Below, piece by piece: positions 36,930-50,400 of a stretch of DNA of 64,000 nt. The notes under the pieces were generated by a model. It saw only the letters and a program-made list of their open reading frames with translations. It searched no databases and had not been told where the DNA came from. How positions within the stretch are numbered: position 1 is the first letter of the stretch; every line of letters starts with the position of its first letter. Origin of the DNA: Marsupella aquatica. Its lineage: Eukaryota; Marchantiophyta. The stretch lies in the NCBI GenBank assembly GCA_973895155.1, contig OZ316896.1:10974001-11038000 (forward strand), in the 5' to 3' direction. Both the position numbers and the translations under genes were made by a program.

Positions 36930-39900
36930 TGTCATAGCCTAGATGGACAAAGGAGAAAACAACTCTTGTGCCTAAATTATTAAACTGAGCTATTGTAGAT
37001 TGCCATTCTTTTTTGATATAATACATACCTTGCCACCAATGTTTCTTAATTTATCACAATGCCATTGTTTTTGTTTGAGGGGTAAGAAAATTAATCCAGG
37101 TTAGCTCCTTTGCATTCAATGGATGTCATTGCAACAAGATTAATTTGCAATCAGATGGCCTAGATCTTCTTCAAGATAACTTTGACCACCCTTGGGTCAG
37201 TTGACGGAGGGGTGGGTCAGGTGGTTCAGTCCTCCCATCCTACGCCCAGCCTCTGTCTAGAGCCAGCTTGTCCCTGTCTCTAAACCCATCGTGGTCACCC
37301 AGGTGGTCAAAGTCACCTTGAGGGAGACAGGAGCCAATCGATTGTAAATCTGGATGCGATGACAACCATTGGATGCAAAGAAGCTAACCTGGGTTAAGAA
37401 ACCACAAACAAAAACAGTGGCATTGTGATAAATAGCAAAAAAACAGTTGCAAGGTATCTATTAAAAAAAGTGGCAATCTAGTGAATCCCAGAATTATCAA
37501 TTTGTCATTGGTAAATCTGAGGTAACAGCATGTGTTGGAGGAAAGCCAAAATGGACCAAAAGCAATTTATATAAATTAGAGATACCAAAACCCTGCGACC
37601 CAACTTCATAAACAAAATATAATCTCTACACACGGTCCAACTGGGCCCAATAAGGCCTGTCAAAACAGGATCATAAGTGAGATACAACCAAGAAATATAT
37701 TGGTTTCAAGGCCATGACAAAAACTTACAAGCTACAGTACCTATGTTCATGTCCCATAATAATCAGACATCCAAAAGGCACAACCATAAGACTCTGCTTA
37801 TGGGGGTGTTTTGACATATCCCCACTACCTGCTCCACCTTGCCTCCATCCCTTTGTTCACCCTTCCCTCCTGTAGGGCTACTTGTGCCTGCCGCCCTTCC
37901 TCATTTTGTGGGCTGCCAGGACAGTGCCCCACTGGGAGTACATGCCTCTGGTTGGAGTACCTTCCCCTGCTGGAAGTTGATTTTAGGGCATCTCAAACCT
38001 TTAAGCCCGCAAAAATATACAGTCCAAAAATACCAGTTTCAATCTGCAGTCACACGCCTGCAAACTTTTTTTGTTTTTTGCCGGGCAATTTAATCCCGGG
38101 ACAATGACCTTGACCACATACGGAGGCAAAACCAAGACTCCCTACCAGAGACTCCAGCCAGGAGTGTTCCAACCCCAGTACTGGCTCCTCCTCAGTCTTT
38201 TGACTCAGTACTCCAACTTATATTTTAGATGCAAAATTTTGCCAAATACCTCCCTAGAAAGTTTTTGACACTTTGGGGAAAAAATTCTAGATTATTCGTA
38301 TCCTATTCCCCATTTTTGCACCTAGTGACAGACCCCATTAGCTTCCCCTCAGGGGTCAAGAAATAACTCAGAAAAAAACAATAACAAATATTTTCAACAT
38401 CTTCTCCTTCACAAAGTCCCACAATCATTCGCCACACCGATATTGGTCTCGGCATCGAAGTAGCTATTCCGGCCACCCATTTGGTTAAGCACTGGCAAAA
38501 AATAAATAGAACCGTTTAAAAATAGCTACTCTAAGTTCCAAAAGGCCCAACGCTGCTCCCAGTCCCAAAAGGCCCAACACCCGTACCGGAGCAGCCAGTA
38601 CACTGGCTGCTCGTGTGACTGCCACCGCACCTCCCTCCAGGGCCTTGAATAATGGAGCACTTCACCGTCCCTTGGCTCTACTTCGCACTCCCTCGAGGTG
38701 TATTCTGTACTGTTCTGCCCCCGTATAGATCCCTGGTGACTGTACCCTCGGTCTCGTTTTGGAAACTTAAAGTTGGGCTGTACCAAAAAGTTACCGCCGC
38801 TCTCAATATAAAGACCAGAGGCGCCAATTGTATTTAGATGGACTGTGGCGGGCCATATATGTGGCAGGCATGGCCCTTACACAGACCGCCCAAAATTGCT
38901 CAGATAACAGTGATTACACTCTTGGCCTGTAAAACGGCCAGGAGACCGTTTACAACCGGTTTCACGGTTTCAGTGCCTTTGCCAGTACGTTCTGTAGACC
39001 GGCCGGCTGACATAATTATGTGGAATCGCAAATGCTTGGAGAAGTGCCCTTAACTTCTGATGTCGTCTGTAGAGGTAAGTTGTACATGTCCTAGTGCTTC
39101 ATCGGTGCCAATTTTGCTTCCTTCTTGAGCAAAATATGCAGAAATGAGAATGTCTCGCATTCACATGCCACCAAAACATTTAAACTTAATAGCCAAAGCT
39201 GTGAGAAAACAGTTATGCGACACTTTTTGGGATGCTCAACAACCTTTCTGCTAGTAATTTCAACGTTTCCAGTCGAGAGAGACCTCCCAAACTCTATAGC
39301 AAATTTGCACATTCTCCACCCTAAGGCCTGAAGGGTCATTAGCTTTCTGGGAAGATTGATGGTAGTTTAACTAGGTCAAACGTTTATTGGAATGAAGATT
39401 CATCACTGGCTAAAATATAAGTAAAAGGCTCGGAGAGGTGCGTAGCACTTGATTCTAACTTGAATTTCAAACTTCTGATCCTAGTGGATCCTCTGAAATG
39501 GTCAAGACATGTTCCTGATCTCCAGGCTTCCAAATAGTTATATCCAACCAACTGCACACACAATATACAAGCCCACGTGGAGGTCCAATCCTGCCTCCCT
39601 AACCTTCCACATTTTTATGAACTGAACATAGATTGAATCATGCTTGTCCTCGACAAACTCCACTCGTCTGATGATGTTGTCCAGAGCATGACTTTCCGCC
39701 AGAAGAACCATTGAGATCTAAACCAAACATTACCCCAAAGTAAAGTTACCAACGCAACACTTAAGACAGTGGTTATTCCCATCCAATACTCAGCTGGTCC
39801 TCATGAGCCATCTGGTGTAAAATGAGCAAGCCCTTACCATAGTCCCATGGGAGTTGTGAGAGACAACGTTCAAGTCCATCATTCTGGCCGTAGCTGTCTT

Positions 39901-41866
39901 TAGCCAAACCACCACTGTTGATTTCATTTTGTCCGGGAATATAGCTCCTGGTTACCTGGTAGATGTTTCATCCTAGAGCCTAGAAGAGAATTTAGGTGGT
40001 GAGGACTGGCCATAATGATCCTAGTGCCTATAAGAGAATTTCCGTGGGTAATGAAGAGTCGCTTCTCTAGACTAGACCTAGAGACCATCATAGTAGTATT
40101 AGTAGAGTGGCTGTACTTTGGTGTACTATTATCAGAATTAATTTCCGTAGGTGCAGCTGACGTTATTTGGAAACCCCTCTGCATCTAGGAAAGTGTGCAG
40201 AATAATTAAGGTCGACTGTACATACGGTAGATATTTTATCGATGTCTTTTCAATGTGTTCAATGTGAAGGTTGGGGCGATTTCGACATACGTATTGTAGC
40301 GATGGGTTTAGTCCCGTGACACTACGGACGGGTGGTGCGGTACCGACGGGGTTTCTCTGCCGAGCAGGTTCGACCTTCCGGACACGGATTACAGTAAGGG
40401 CGGCTTCTGGAGGACAGGAACCCTGGCAGGAGAGTTGATTGCCAAAACCCAAAGATCATCGCCTCATCCCATCACTTTGTACCTATGCAATAACTCCCCG
40501 CCTCTAACGATATGTGGCATTCAGGCATTGCGATTGAAATACATTCACAGAATACAGTAGTACTGCACCGTGTACACAATGATCGGTAAATTATCGGTAA
40601 TCGGTAGCTTCTTTCCAAATTAAGGAACCGTAGCCGCCTTCATACCTTGCGCCGCAGGCAGTAATTGCAAGGTTACCTACTAGGAGCTGATTCCTAACCG
40701 AATACTATGACGCCGTTTGGTACGCTAGTTGATGAGACTGAGCTCGTCCGTAGCCGCAGCCGCCTTTCCCTCCCCGAATCATGTGTGCAGGACTGCGAGG
40801 GAATTATCGGCACTGTAAGACTTGAAATTCTCTCTGACTGCTAGTAGAAACGAGTTCAATGATTTGACAGCGATCGGTGGTTTTACTAAATCTCCTACTC
40901 AAGTGTGTTGAGCAGATAATTCCTGACTGTGTCTCTTGGTCACTTTCAATCATAGCTCATCGACAACTTCCGCATTTGGAAGCGTCACCTTGAGAACATT
41001 GCAGCGTTCAGAGCACAATTTTAATCGTCTTTCGATCGTACACCTGAGAGCATTTCCTGCCAGGAATTCAATCGTCAAGTAGTCAATCATGGGTATAGCT
41101 TGGAGCTACCAGGCACATGATCCACGACAGATGGTGGACGTTCTCGTCGTGGTGTTGTCCTAGCATTACTAAGACCTCGTAGTTTCCTGTCGAGTTTTCT
41201 GCAATCTTCGGAATGATGCCCCGAACGGACTCCAGTAAACAACTTGCGACTTTGACTGCTGTTCAGTCCGCATCGAAGGTATCTTCAAGGTTTAGATGCT
41301 AAATGAATCTTTAGTTACGTAACCTGGTTATTTCCATGGGAAGGAGCTCACCATCACTCACGGCTCCACCCCGATTGTAGCTTCGCTTCGCCTGCAGTCC
41401 TTGAGAATTCGTCCCATCAGACAAGGAGCCTGGGAATTCGGTGTTTGGGTACGGCAAAAGGGTGATGATGACCATGAGTACCTTGAACAGACGAGCGCTA
41501 CCGAGGTCAATGTTATTCTCCGTTGCAACTGTCCTCACGCTGATGTCTACGTTTACGTACACCTCCACAGGTTCGTCTTCTCACCAGTAGAATGCCTTGG
41601 AAGTTTGAAATCGCTGATTTGAGTTGGCTATCAAGATTTTAACGTTGAAGAACGTTCGAAGATAGAGAAGAGCTTCGGAATCCTCACTTCGCCATTTTTT
41701 CCACGTCGAATGCCATACGCCTTGGCGCTCGAACACGACTGTTAATCTCGGAACTCATTGGCATGATCCATGCTGCTGGAGTTTTGTATTATACGGGTAA
41801 CAGCTGATCATCAGTCGAGAGTATGGTCGTTCAAGGCTTTAAAAGCTCTGAATCTCAGTTGAAGCC
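36930..41866. other. intergenic, no gene recognised
   Basis: Open frames at 38526-38786 (minus) and 40138-40452 (minus) have no recognisable domain. A minus frame at 41311-41568 has a hydrophobic segment and lies upstream of the TPD1-like gene, but it opens with GTG and has no family match. The last few hundred bases should include the TPD1-like promoter. Confidence 0.45.
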
Positions 41867-42891
41867 ATGAATTGGTCATCAAGTCACGCCTTGAAGCGTC
41901 TTGCCACCATTCAGATGAACCTGACCATCTTGACCATCTTTGGATTAAGTGTTGTTATACTGGGTTAGTGAGATTTGTTGGCGCTGCGTCGCTTGCTGTC
42001 TTATGTTCTAGGTTGTGGCGCGGGTGCGTTTGCTTCCGTCCTAGTTTTCTCCAACGTAAGATAATAGTTCAGACGGAAGTCATACCGAGAATTTCCATCC
42101 CAACGTATTTCTTTTCGTCTGTTCAGAGGTTAGGTTCCAGGTCCTTGGTAGGCCCAGTGGACAGCTTCCTGTGGTGAAATATAGTGTAGAATCACGATGG
42201 CATTTAATCAAACTTTTCGTTACATTACGTCGCAGGCTTCCTGAAAGCATTTGTGAGCACGAGGAGTAAAGTCACCGACAATGCAGATGTCCATTCCTTG
42301 ATCAGACCGAATGGTGTCGCTTCTTTTTTTACCACAATGACGCATCACAATCGAAGGCTTCTAGTCACTGGTGAGCATTTCTTCTCTTTTTCGGTGATTC
42401 GAAGGCGTTTGACTGTCGTGATTCAGAAGTAATTTTATAGATCTGAAGGTTTGTGATAGTGATTCGGGATTACGCTAGAGCTGTTCGCCCTTCCCTTGCT
42501 GACGTTTCTCATTTTGCTGGTGCAAGTCGAGTACCTGATAGTAGTGAGGTCGTTGTGGCACGTTGCAGGATTATGTACTAGATCTGACATATCCATATTC
42601 CAGGCCGAGGTGAATCCCCTTCCCAATGGCATTCCAACATTCAGCGTCCAAATCATCAATTTGTGTCCGGTAGGATGTTCTGTTAGTAATATCCACGTAG
42701 CTTGTGGATGGTTCGCTTCAGCCAAGCTTGTCAATCCACTCGTCTTCCGCCGGGTAAGGTTTAATGACTGCCTGGTTAATAACGGCGGAGCCCTTAATGG
42801 AGGTGATGTTGTAACTTTCGAATATTCGAACTCGTTTGAGTACCCGGTGAGAGTCGAAGATACGATGTCGTTTGTAAGCGTCTGTAAATGA
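41867..42891 (+). CDS. TPD1-like secreted cysteine-rich protein, three exons (184 aa)
   Basis: TPD1 (TAPETUM DETERMINANT1) of Arabidopsis is a secreted ligand of the receptor kinase EMS1/EXS, acting in anther cell fate; relatives occur across land plants. Exons: 41867-41963, 42236-42370 and 42569-42891, with GT-AG introns and matching phases. Residues about 17-33 are hydrophobic, consistent with a signal peptide after a short basic start. Exon 2 encodes a basic linker with R-R near its end. Exon 3 carries the TPD1 domain: D-I-S-I-F-Q, L-P-N-G-I-P-T-F, C-P-V-G-C, I-H-V-A-C-G-W-F-A-S-A, F-N-D-C-L-V-N and Y-S-N-S-F-E-Y-P. Cysteines fall at 80, 110, 114, 123, 145 and 183, six in total as in the family. 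The length is close to TPD1 (176 aa). Exon 3 is near certain; exons 1 and 2 rest on phase and an open frame. Confidence 0.87.
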
Positions 42892-45800
42892 AAACTCCAA
42901 TTATTCTAACTGGCTGTAAAATATGGATACTCGCGTTACTCGCATCATTAACAAGTGACATGCAAAGCACTTCGCTTGTCTTCTAGATCATTGGATTGCA
43001 AGCTTGGATCGTACATGAGCACGATTAAATAGGCGCGTGTATATGGTAACTGAAGTTCATGATGATCATTCTGAACATACTTTGGATGGGAATATGTTGA
43101 CAGCGCGAAAAGTGGGTGGTTGTTGCTGTGCTAGGACCGAATTGCTATCATGGTATGAAAACTAGGTGCTGACTATTGCAGGGGTGCCTATTCGGGTTCA
43201 GGACAGGCATCTGCCAGTTTTATTTATGTCAGTGGGGTGGTACATTTAACAGTCATGGTCTTTCATGTAGACGTAGCACTGGCCATGGCTGGTGACCCGC
43301 CTATTCTCTGGAATTTTGTGAAAGTAGGGTAATGTGAGTATATGATGGAAAGCTTACATCACCAGAACTACCTCTTGTTGGCTACAATTTCCTGCAATAA
43401 ATTGAGTACCTCACATCTGGAAACAAGAATGTATTCAAGACACAGATTTCCTCAGTGATCAAAGTTCTAATTTTGGGGAGATCCCCATCTGAACCCTGAC
43501 GGAAAGCAGCTGTTCAACATGCTGCTGTTAGTGAGAGACTCCTGCACACACAACACAAGCAGACAGCAGCCAAAGGTCACGAAGTTAGAGTTCAGAGGCT
43601 GATGACTCCACTACGATTAATTAACTGTCCCGTTGCCCCATTCAAGCTTCTTCACAGTTTGCAGGGCTAGCATTTCAGACTTACGGGTAATATCGCTTCG
43701 AGATGGTATTCACCAAAATTAATGTTATTGTGGAGTATTGCGAATTCTTTTACTTCAGCAAGTTAGTAATTATTTTGTTCAGACTTACGGGAAGTGTATT
43801 CTCCAATATTAATGTTATTGTGAAGTAGTGCGAATCTTTGACCTCCAGCAAGTTAGTGACTTTATTGTCCGGTTAGAATCCAGTGAGACTGGATATTTTA
43901 CCGAGTTAGTTTGGGTGGCCGAAAACTTCAAAGTTCCGTCATAATTCAGTGAAACTGTCATCCAAGATGCCTGAGCATGTGAACAATTTGCAACAAATCG
44001 TAATGTTATCGGAGCGCGCCCAGATGCTTGTGCATGCCATAGATATACACTTCCAACAAATGGTGACGTAATCATTTCAACGAACATATGGGATGTAAAA
44101 TTCTGACCTAACCATTGACCAATTAGCAGGCCAACTTAAGCCAGAAAGAGGAGAGATGAGGCTACTGAGTGAAATTTTGATCACCCTATGCATTGGCTTG
44201 GGGATTGCAAGGTGGAGGCTTAGGCACAGGTTTTCAAATTTGCAACTCAATTTGAAATATGGACGGGAATATTTAATTATGAGGGCTGCTATAAGACTAA
44301 TGATGCCAATAGTGAACCGATGGACTAAGGTGAACCGATGGACAATAGTGAACCGATGAGTTTAGTGACTTCCATCAGGTAGACTTCTTTAGTGTTCGGA
44401 ATATATTCGTGCATGGCCTCCTTTGCGGAGCTAATCTTTATCAAAAGATACTGCAATGTTTTTGAGCACGGCCTCCTTTGGCGAGCTGATCTTTATGAAA
44501 AGATACTGCAATGTATTTGAGCACCTCTTGCCAGCCTCTGGGTGTAGAGGCCCTTGAAATTGGCAAAGAAGTTTTTTCAATTGTCAATTAATTGCAACAA
44601 CTCCCTCGGGTTAATGCTGCACTCCCATTTTGTGGTAAGAAGCATAAAAACTCCAATCCAATCCATTGCATGAGGTTTACTAGCAGAAGGAGGTGCTCAA
44701 ATACATGGCTGTCCCATAATGATTTGAAAACGATCAGCTCACCAAGGAGGCCATGCACAAATACATTCAGAACACAAAGGGAGCCCACTTCACTTGAGTC
44801 ACTAAACTCAGGCACACATATAAGATGCCTGTAGACATGTTGGCAAAGTTGATGGGACTGCAGGCACAGATGCTCATCGAATGTATGCAAAAAGCAACAA
44901 AGAATGGCTCATCATCGAAATCCCTGCTCTGAGCAACAACAACAACACGATAATGGGATTGGCACGCAAGTTAGATAGATTAGGATTTCAACAAAATATA
45001 TTGAAACAATTTTTCTGTAAATTAAGAATAAATTATTTTCTCATGAATATCTTGTATACCAATTGAAACCCCAAAATCATTTGCTCCAGAGAACCAATTT
45101 CAGGTCACACGAAACACACCCACAACAGTTACAACCCATTTGTGGATGCATTGATTACTTCACTAACCAACTAAGTTGATGAATTAAAATACCCTAATTA
45201 TGTAAAGTATCAAGGGGTTTTCTAAAATGAAATATAATATATAGCACAGCTTTATATGAATCTGAAGTTGGGGTGGACTGAGACATTCTCCCTAGTACCA
45301 TCCCCATGTACTGCGTAAAGTGATTACTGAGTTCACACCAAAACAAAAAAGGAATTTGGTTGCGTATTGCAGTTGACAACTTTGACAACCTTGTGGAGAA
45401 AGTAGTTGACATGAAGTCACCTTTTTTTGAAAACACCATATACATAGTGTTGTCTGCATGGCTTAGATGTTGCCTGGAGAAGAATGAAGCTTCTTCATCA
45501 AGCTACAATCTCAACCCAATTGAAAGCAAGCAAAAAGGATTAGTGAGAGAAGGTGTGATAGAAAACATTTGCCCCACTCCATTGCTCCAAATTAAGCCCC
45601 CCCCCCCCCCCCCGCTTAAGAAAATTGTCAAGTCATCACAAAATTTGCAAATACATAGTGCATTTTTCAAAATGCATGTCTTGAAGAATTACTCCACAGG
45701 GTTGTCAAAGTCATCTAAAGTTTGGGACAAAAACCCAACCTTTGAATTTGGCAGACATGTCAATTTATATGAAGGAATTTTGGATCTTATTTAAGCTGAA

Positions 45801-47170
45801 ATTGATATCAGAAGAGTATGAGGGATTTAGCAAAGAAAATCAACTCCACCTACCAGCAAAAGAGGTAGCGGCAAGTAAAGGTACTTCAATTCATGCTAGT
45901 AATTAAAGATGTGAAGAAAATTGAAATGGCAATTGAAGCGTTGAAGCTCAAGCCACCACTCAAGCATGAAGAGAACATAAGGCTATTTAAAAATGGAATC
46001 TGCAAAGCTAAGACACAAGAAGGTTTGTGTAGTTCAATTACGAGTAACAGTTAACAGTTCAGTTCAAGCATTCAAGACTCCATAAAGCATTCGCATACAG
46101 ATATTGTGTTGGATGAAATTGATTAAAAATAAAGAGAAGAAAGTGGTTGTCAAGAACAGATTGTTTAGAGTTAATTGCTCAACTTTGAAACTGGGAAACT
46201 GATTGTAATTTGGCTAGGACATTTTAAGGGAGGAATATGAAATCATTTTATAGAAAAACTCAAATCAAATGAGCTGAATTTGTTCATTGATGAAAACCCA
46301 TTAATTTCAGACAAATCTTCCTCTTCCGTCCGTACACATTTTCATATGTATCATTTATATTATAACATCAACTTATAGACCCACCCCCAATGAGCTGAAA
46401 CGAGTGAGGGCCTCCCGTGCTACCATTGCTCCCCTCCTTTTTGGAGTCACTGAGAACCTGACACCAAGAGAATGTCAATGTATTCAACAAAAAGATGAAC
46501 ATCAGACAAATGATACGACACGGTACAGTCCTATTATGCACCTTTGGCATAATGTCCATGAGGTTGAATTCAAACGTGGGAACGAGAGTGGGAACTTTTT
46601 TGAGAGGCTTGAAGTTAAAATTCATTATTAACCTTACTTCCATCCTAGCACGACCTCTCTACAACATCTGAACTGTAAAGTAGATTTGGACTACTAAAGT
46701 TGGCTGCATACAGATGATCAATATAGTACAGATTTGCTCTGCACTTCCGGGAACTAATTGAAAACTTATGATTCTTAGAAAGATATGCCCGGGCGAGACA
46801 GGTTGGCCATTACCAGGTGAAATTTGATTTACCTAAGACCGACGGCTACGGCGTTACTGAAGGGGCTCAAGCAAGGCTTAGCCTGGCCCACAACATTGTC
46901 GGTATAGTTCAATTGTCCCAGGCCTCATCTCAAATCAGATGAATTTCAGCTGAATTCAGATATACTCTCTGCCACAACTATTGCGTTGGCTAACTACTGT
47001 AAATTGGCAGTACATGAATTGTACTAAGTTAACTCAATCCCACCTGCACGGCATATCTATTCCCCATTTGAGACACGAGTGAATGCACATAAATGCTCGT
47101 GGAGTTCGTAACTATTTCCCCTAATGCCGTTTCCTAACTATAAACATCCAACAACGACGGGAGATACAAA
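42892..47170. other. intergenic with minisatellites, no gene recognised
   Basis: Holds the short tandem repeats at 44316-44525 and an open frame at 45360-45794 (plus, 144 codons) that crosses a 17-base C run at 45597-45613 read as proline codons. That frame has no known domain. A minus frame at 44588-44890 is also unassigned. Confidence 0.45.
44316..44525. repeat. two adjacent small tandem repeats
   Basis: GTGAACCGATG(GAC/AG) occurs three times at 44313-44358, spaced about 18-19 bases. Next, at about 44411-44525, a unit of about 60 bases containing GGCCTCCTTTG, GAGCT, AAAAGATACTGCAATGT and TTTGAGCAC is present twice. Confidence 0.85.
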
Positions 47171-49511
47171 CTATGCCTCACCCTTGGCAAGAGCGATGAC
47201 ATTAAAATTGTGGGACTGAGGGTTCCTTGCTATAAATTCCTGGATAACGGTCACAGCATCCTGCACAGTATAGACGTCGGATGTCAATCACCAGAACCAC
47301 TGAAAATGCCGAAATTTGAGATCATGAATTGAAACACACTAACCTTCAAGAGAGATTCTTTCTTTGCAGGTCCGTGATATATTGGATTGGATTTACGTCC
47401 ATCTAATTCATAAAGTCCACCTGCATTGAACCGTAAAGGGTTTTCAACAGATCCAATAACATTTAAACTCGCAGGGCTTTTCAGATGAAAGTGAATGAAC
47501 ACCAGCTGAAAGTCTTGGAATTGCAAAAGGGAGTGACTTACCATCTACACAAACAAAGCAGATGAAGTGGAGATCAACTGAAGCATTCACATCTGGTGGC
47601 TGTTGAAGACAAGAGAGAATCAGGATTGAAGTGTCATGACCTCCACAAGTGGCTTTTTAACCAAGCGAGAAGATCAAGACGTTGCTCACAGTATAAGTGC
47701 AGAAAACTGCTTGATCTTCTTGTTCATGAGTGTTCTTTATAGATACAAGGCCCGAATAACTTACAGCAGTATCCCCAGCGCTAGCAGCAGTTGAATGGGC
47801 ACCTTCAAGCTCTGTGGCGGTTTCTAGGTACGCTGCCCTCTGTAGCAAATCACCAAATCAAAACCAATCAGAACATAATCAAATAAATAACTAAACGTAA
47901 ATATCTCCCAAAACTGACATGCATGTCCAGAACAGAATTAACGTAACTGCACAATAGGTAGTTTGTTAGCTCAACCAAATCACCAAAACAAGGAAAGTCG
48001 TTGTTTGCCCCATAAAAAATGCATTCGCTTCATACTAAGAGCATTGGCCACACTGTCGAGAGGAATAGGCAAAACGGAGCCCCCATACTACATTAACAGA
48101 AGGGAGGAAAGGGTTGCACTAATTTTCAAAGTTACTAACTTACATCATCTGGATTCATGGTTGACGTTGCCTTGAATAGCTTTTTGAGGAAAGAACCCTC
48201 CCCTGAGATAAGAGTAAACAAGCTCTAAGGTCAAAGAACGGTTCTGCTACAAGATACGGCAGCCAGAACAGAACTATATGACATGCGTTGAGAGAAAGTC
48301 CCTACCCAGCTCAATCTGAGCTACGTTGTTGCCTAAAGCGTGAAGAATTCCAATCGTGCCACAAGCATTTCCCACGGTTTGCTTCATGAAGTAAACCTTC
48401 TCACTCACCTGCATCCCGCCATGATGGACAAGTTGTGTGAGTGATCAGTCAATGACCTCCAAAGTAGGTCTGACAATTGCAAATATGATCATGAGAGACG
48501 AAGCATGTCCTTGAACATGACAATGAAGGACATGTTTAGAAACACATGAAAGTGGGACACATAAGTCCAACTTCAGAGAACTTTGCCTACCTTAAACCCT
48601 TCCTCAGCCTTTTTCTGCTCCTGGGCAAGGCTTGCAGCTTCGGACTGTCAATCAAACAAATATGTGTTACACTCGGGTGAGCTTGAAAAATGAGTTTAGA
48701 GGAAGTTAATTCAGTAAAATGATCACCAGAATTCCAATTGCTAGACATGACCACCATAAACTTTGATATAATCAGTGCCCACTGATAGAACACACCAACC
48801 ACGCAGCGTTGTCATTGTCTGTCCAGTCTAGATGAGAGCTTTGCCAGGACTGAGTACAAACCTCCGCGGTTATTGGAAACAGAAGCAACACAGCGAGAAC
48901 CGGAGTGGGAACCATTGCAAGAAGGTCATCATCAAAGCCATACACATCATGGAAAGCGGCATCAGCGGTCAACCCCAGGCCCTGCACAAACTGCGGATTC
49001 AGAAAAACAAGATGAGAAAAACTTTTGCAAGCCGCGAGATCCACAAACTGAACACTAACAAATGCAAGCCAGAAAAACTTCCTAAGACAATAAATTACTG
49101 GAGGCCAATCTGCTTAAAAGGAATCAAGATCGTTCACAAAGTTGCTTTCCACCTCTAGAATGGCTGCCACCGTACAAGCCTCAAATTCGATCCAAAACAT
49201 CGATGACGCTTCGTATTTTAAAAATGCCAGCCAGGCGGCAGAGAGAAAAAGTTCACGATACGCTTGGACAATACTATACCCTATACAAGTGCTATCTTTG
49301 ATCTCATACCTCAACAAAAACATAACGGAATCTACGGGAAAGAACTCAGCAATCCGAGCCAAAAATGGTGTCAATTCTGTTGCAAGAGAACTTCCATGCG
49401 AATCTGAAGCCAAAACTGATTGAAGGAGGGAATTCACCAGAGTCATACCTGATTCATCACATCCGGATTTGCCTCCAAGGGTAGCCACTTCTTCTTGGAG
49501 TTCTCGTCCAT
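47171..49511 (-). CDS. UCH3: ubiquitin C-terminal hydrolase, UCH-L3/UCH3 type, nine exons (235 aa)
   Basis: Cysteine protease (peptidase C12) that removes small adducts from the ubiquitin C-terminus; cytosolic or nuclear. Exons, minus strand: 49511-49449, 48990-48862, 48644-48591, 48408-48306, 48202-48144, 47839-47765, 47599-47542, 47420-47344 and 47260-47171 (TAG). All have GT-AG borders and matching phases. It starts [21 protein letters not shown] and ends in A-L-A-K-G-E-A. The active-site set is complete: oxyanion Gln92 (M-K-Q-T-V-G), Cys98 (G-N-A-C-G), His172 (L-H-F-I-C-F) and Asp187 (E-L-D-G-R-K), each exactly three residues beyond human UCH-L3 (89, 95, 169, 184). The length equals plant UCH3 (about 234 aa). 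No in-frame ATG lies upstream in the first exon's open frame, which supports the chosen start. Confidence 0.96.
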
Positions 49512-50400
49512 CTCCACACCACGTCGAACAAAACGCTTTCTTCGAATGTAGAGCACAGGCAGAGAACAGATACAGGGCAAGAGAAGAGGCACAGAGAAAC
49601 TCCCGAGGTTGTACAAAGACAAGAGACCGAAGACGCCGCTACAGTTCCGCTGGGGGAGAACTCTTAACAACAAAATAGCTGCCTAATGTTACAAGTTTAA
49701 CGCGCCTGCGACACGTTATCCAGTAATATTATGGCTGCTCTTGTGGTGTGCATACACAGAGCTTCAGCTTCTGCAAGGAAAAGATTGGCTTGTAAGGCTC
49801 GACAAATACTGCTGGTAGACGTGTTCGTACAAGCTCGAATTGCGGCACCAAACGCGAGCAGAGCAATCACAATCAATCACAATCGCAAGCACCGGAAGGC
49901 GAGAGCCGAACAGGTCATCGAGAGCGAGCGAGCGAGCGAGCGAGCGAGCGGGAATAACTATTTTCGAAATGCACGAGACAAGTGCCCTCCGCAAAAGATC
50001 CGGAAGCCGCGCGGAAGGTGGAGAGCGAGCGAGCTCCGCCGGACACTGTTACCAACAATTTCACCTCCTCTCCAATTATCATCAAACCTTCGTCCCTCCC
50101 CACCACCGCCGATTGCGGACGTCACTTTGCTTCGCTATGCTGTGTGCTTTACAAAACCATGTGCGGTCTACGAGATCTCGAGGAGAATTGGGAGCAGCGA
50201 GGAGAGGTCGAGGACTCGAGCGAGGAAAAGTAAGTATACTACACCGCCGAGAGAAGAAAGGAGAAATGGATGAGGGAGAAGGACAAAGAAGAGCGAGCGA
50301 CCAGCCCCGCGTGGCACTTTGAAAGATGGGCGGGGACGAAAGGACAAAACTGCGTCATGTTTTTTCCTTTTTCTTTTTCTTTCTCTTTTAGTTACCGCAG
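49512..50400 (-). promoter_or_regulatory. UCH3 5' untranslated and promoter region, GC-rich, with GAGC repeat
   Basis: GC-rich and purine-rich compared with its surroundings, directly upstream of the UCH3 start codon. A GAGC tetranucleotide repeats about seven times at 49922-49951, and shorter GAGC runs recur near 50024. A pyrimidine tract (CTTTTTCTTTTTC) lies near 50365. The open frames in this stretch (for example 49731-50273) are rich in Arg, Ser and Glu and follow from composition. No TATA box was assigned. Confidence 0.5.

Noticed and set aside
45360-45794. 144-codon frame with a proline run as a real proline-rich protein
   Set aside because: The prolines come from a 17-base C homopolymer, which is unstable and length-uncertain; no domain on either side.
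49731-50322. Overlapping Arg/Ser-rich frames of 160-180 codons upstream of UCH3
   Set aside because: Several frames are open at once in a GC- and purine-rich repeat zone, which is a composition effect of the UCH3 5' region.
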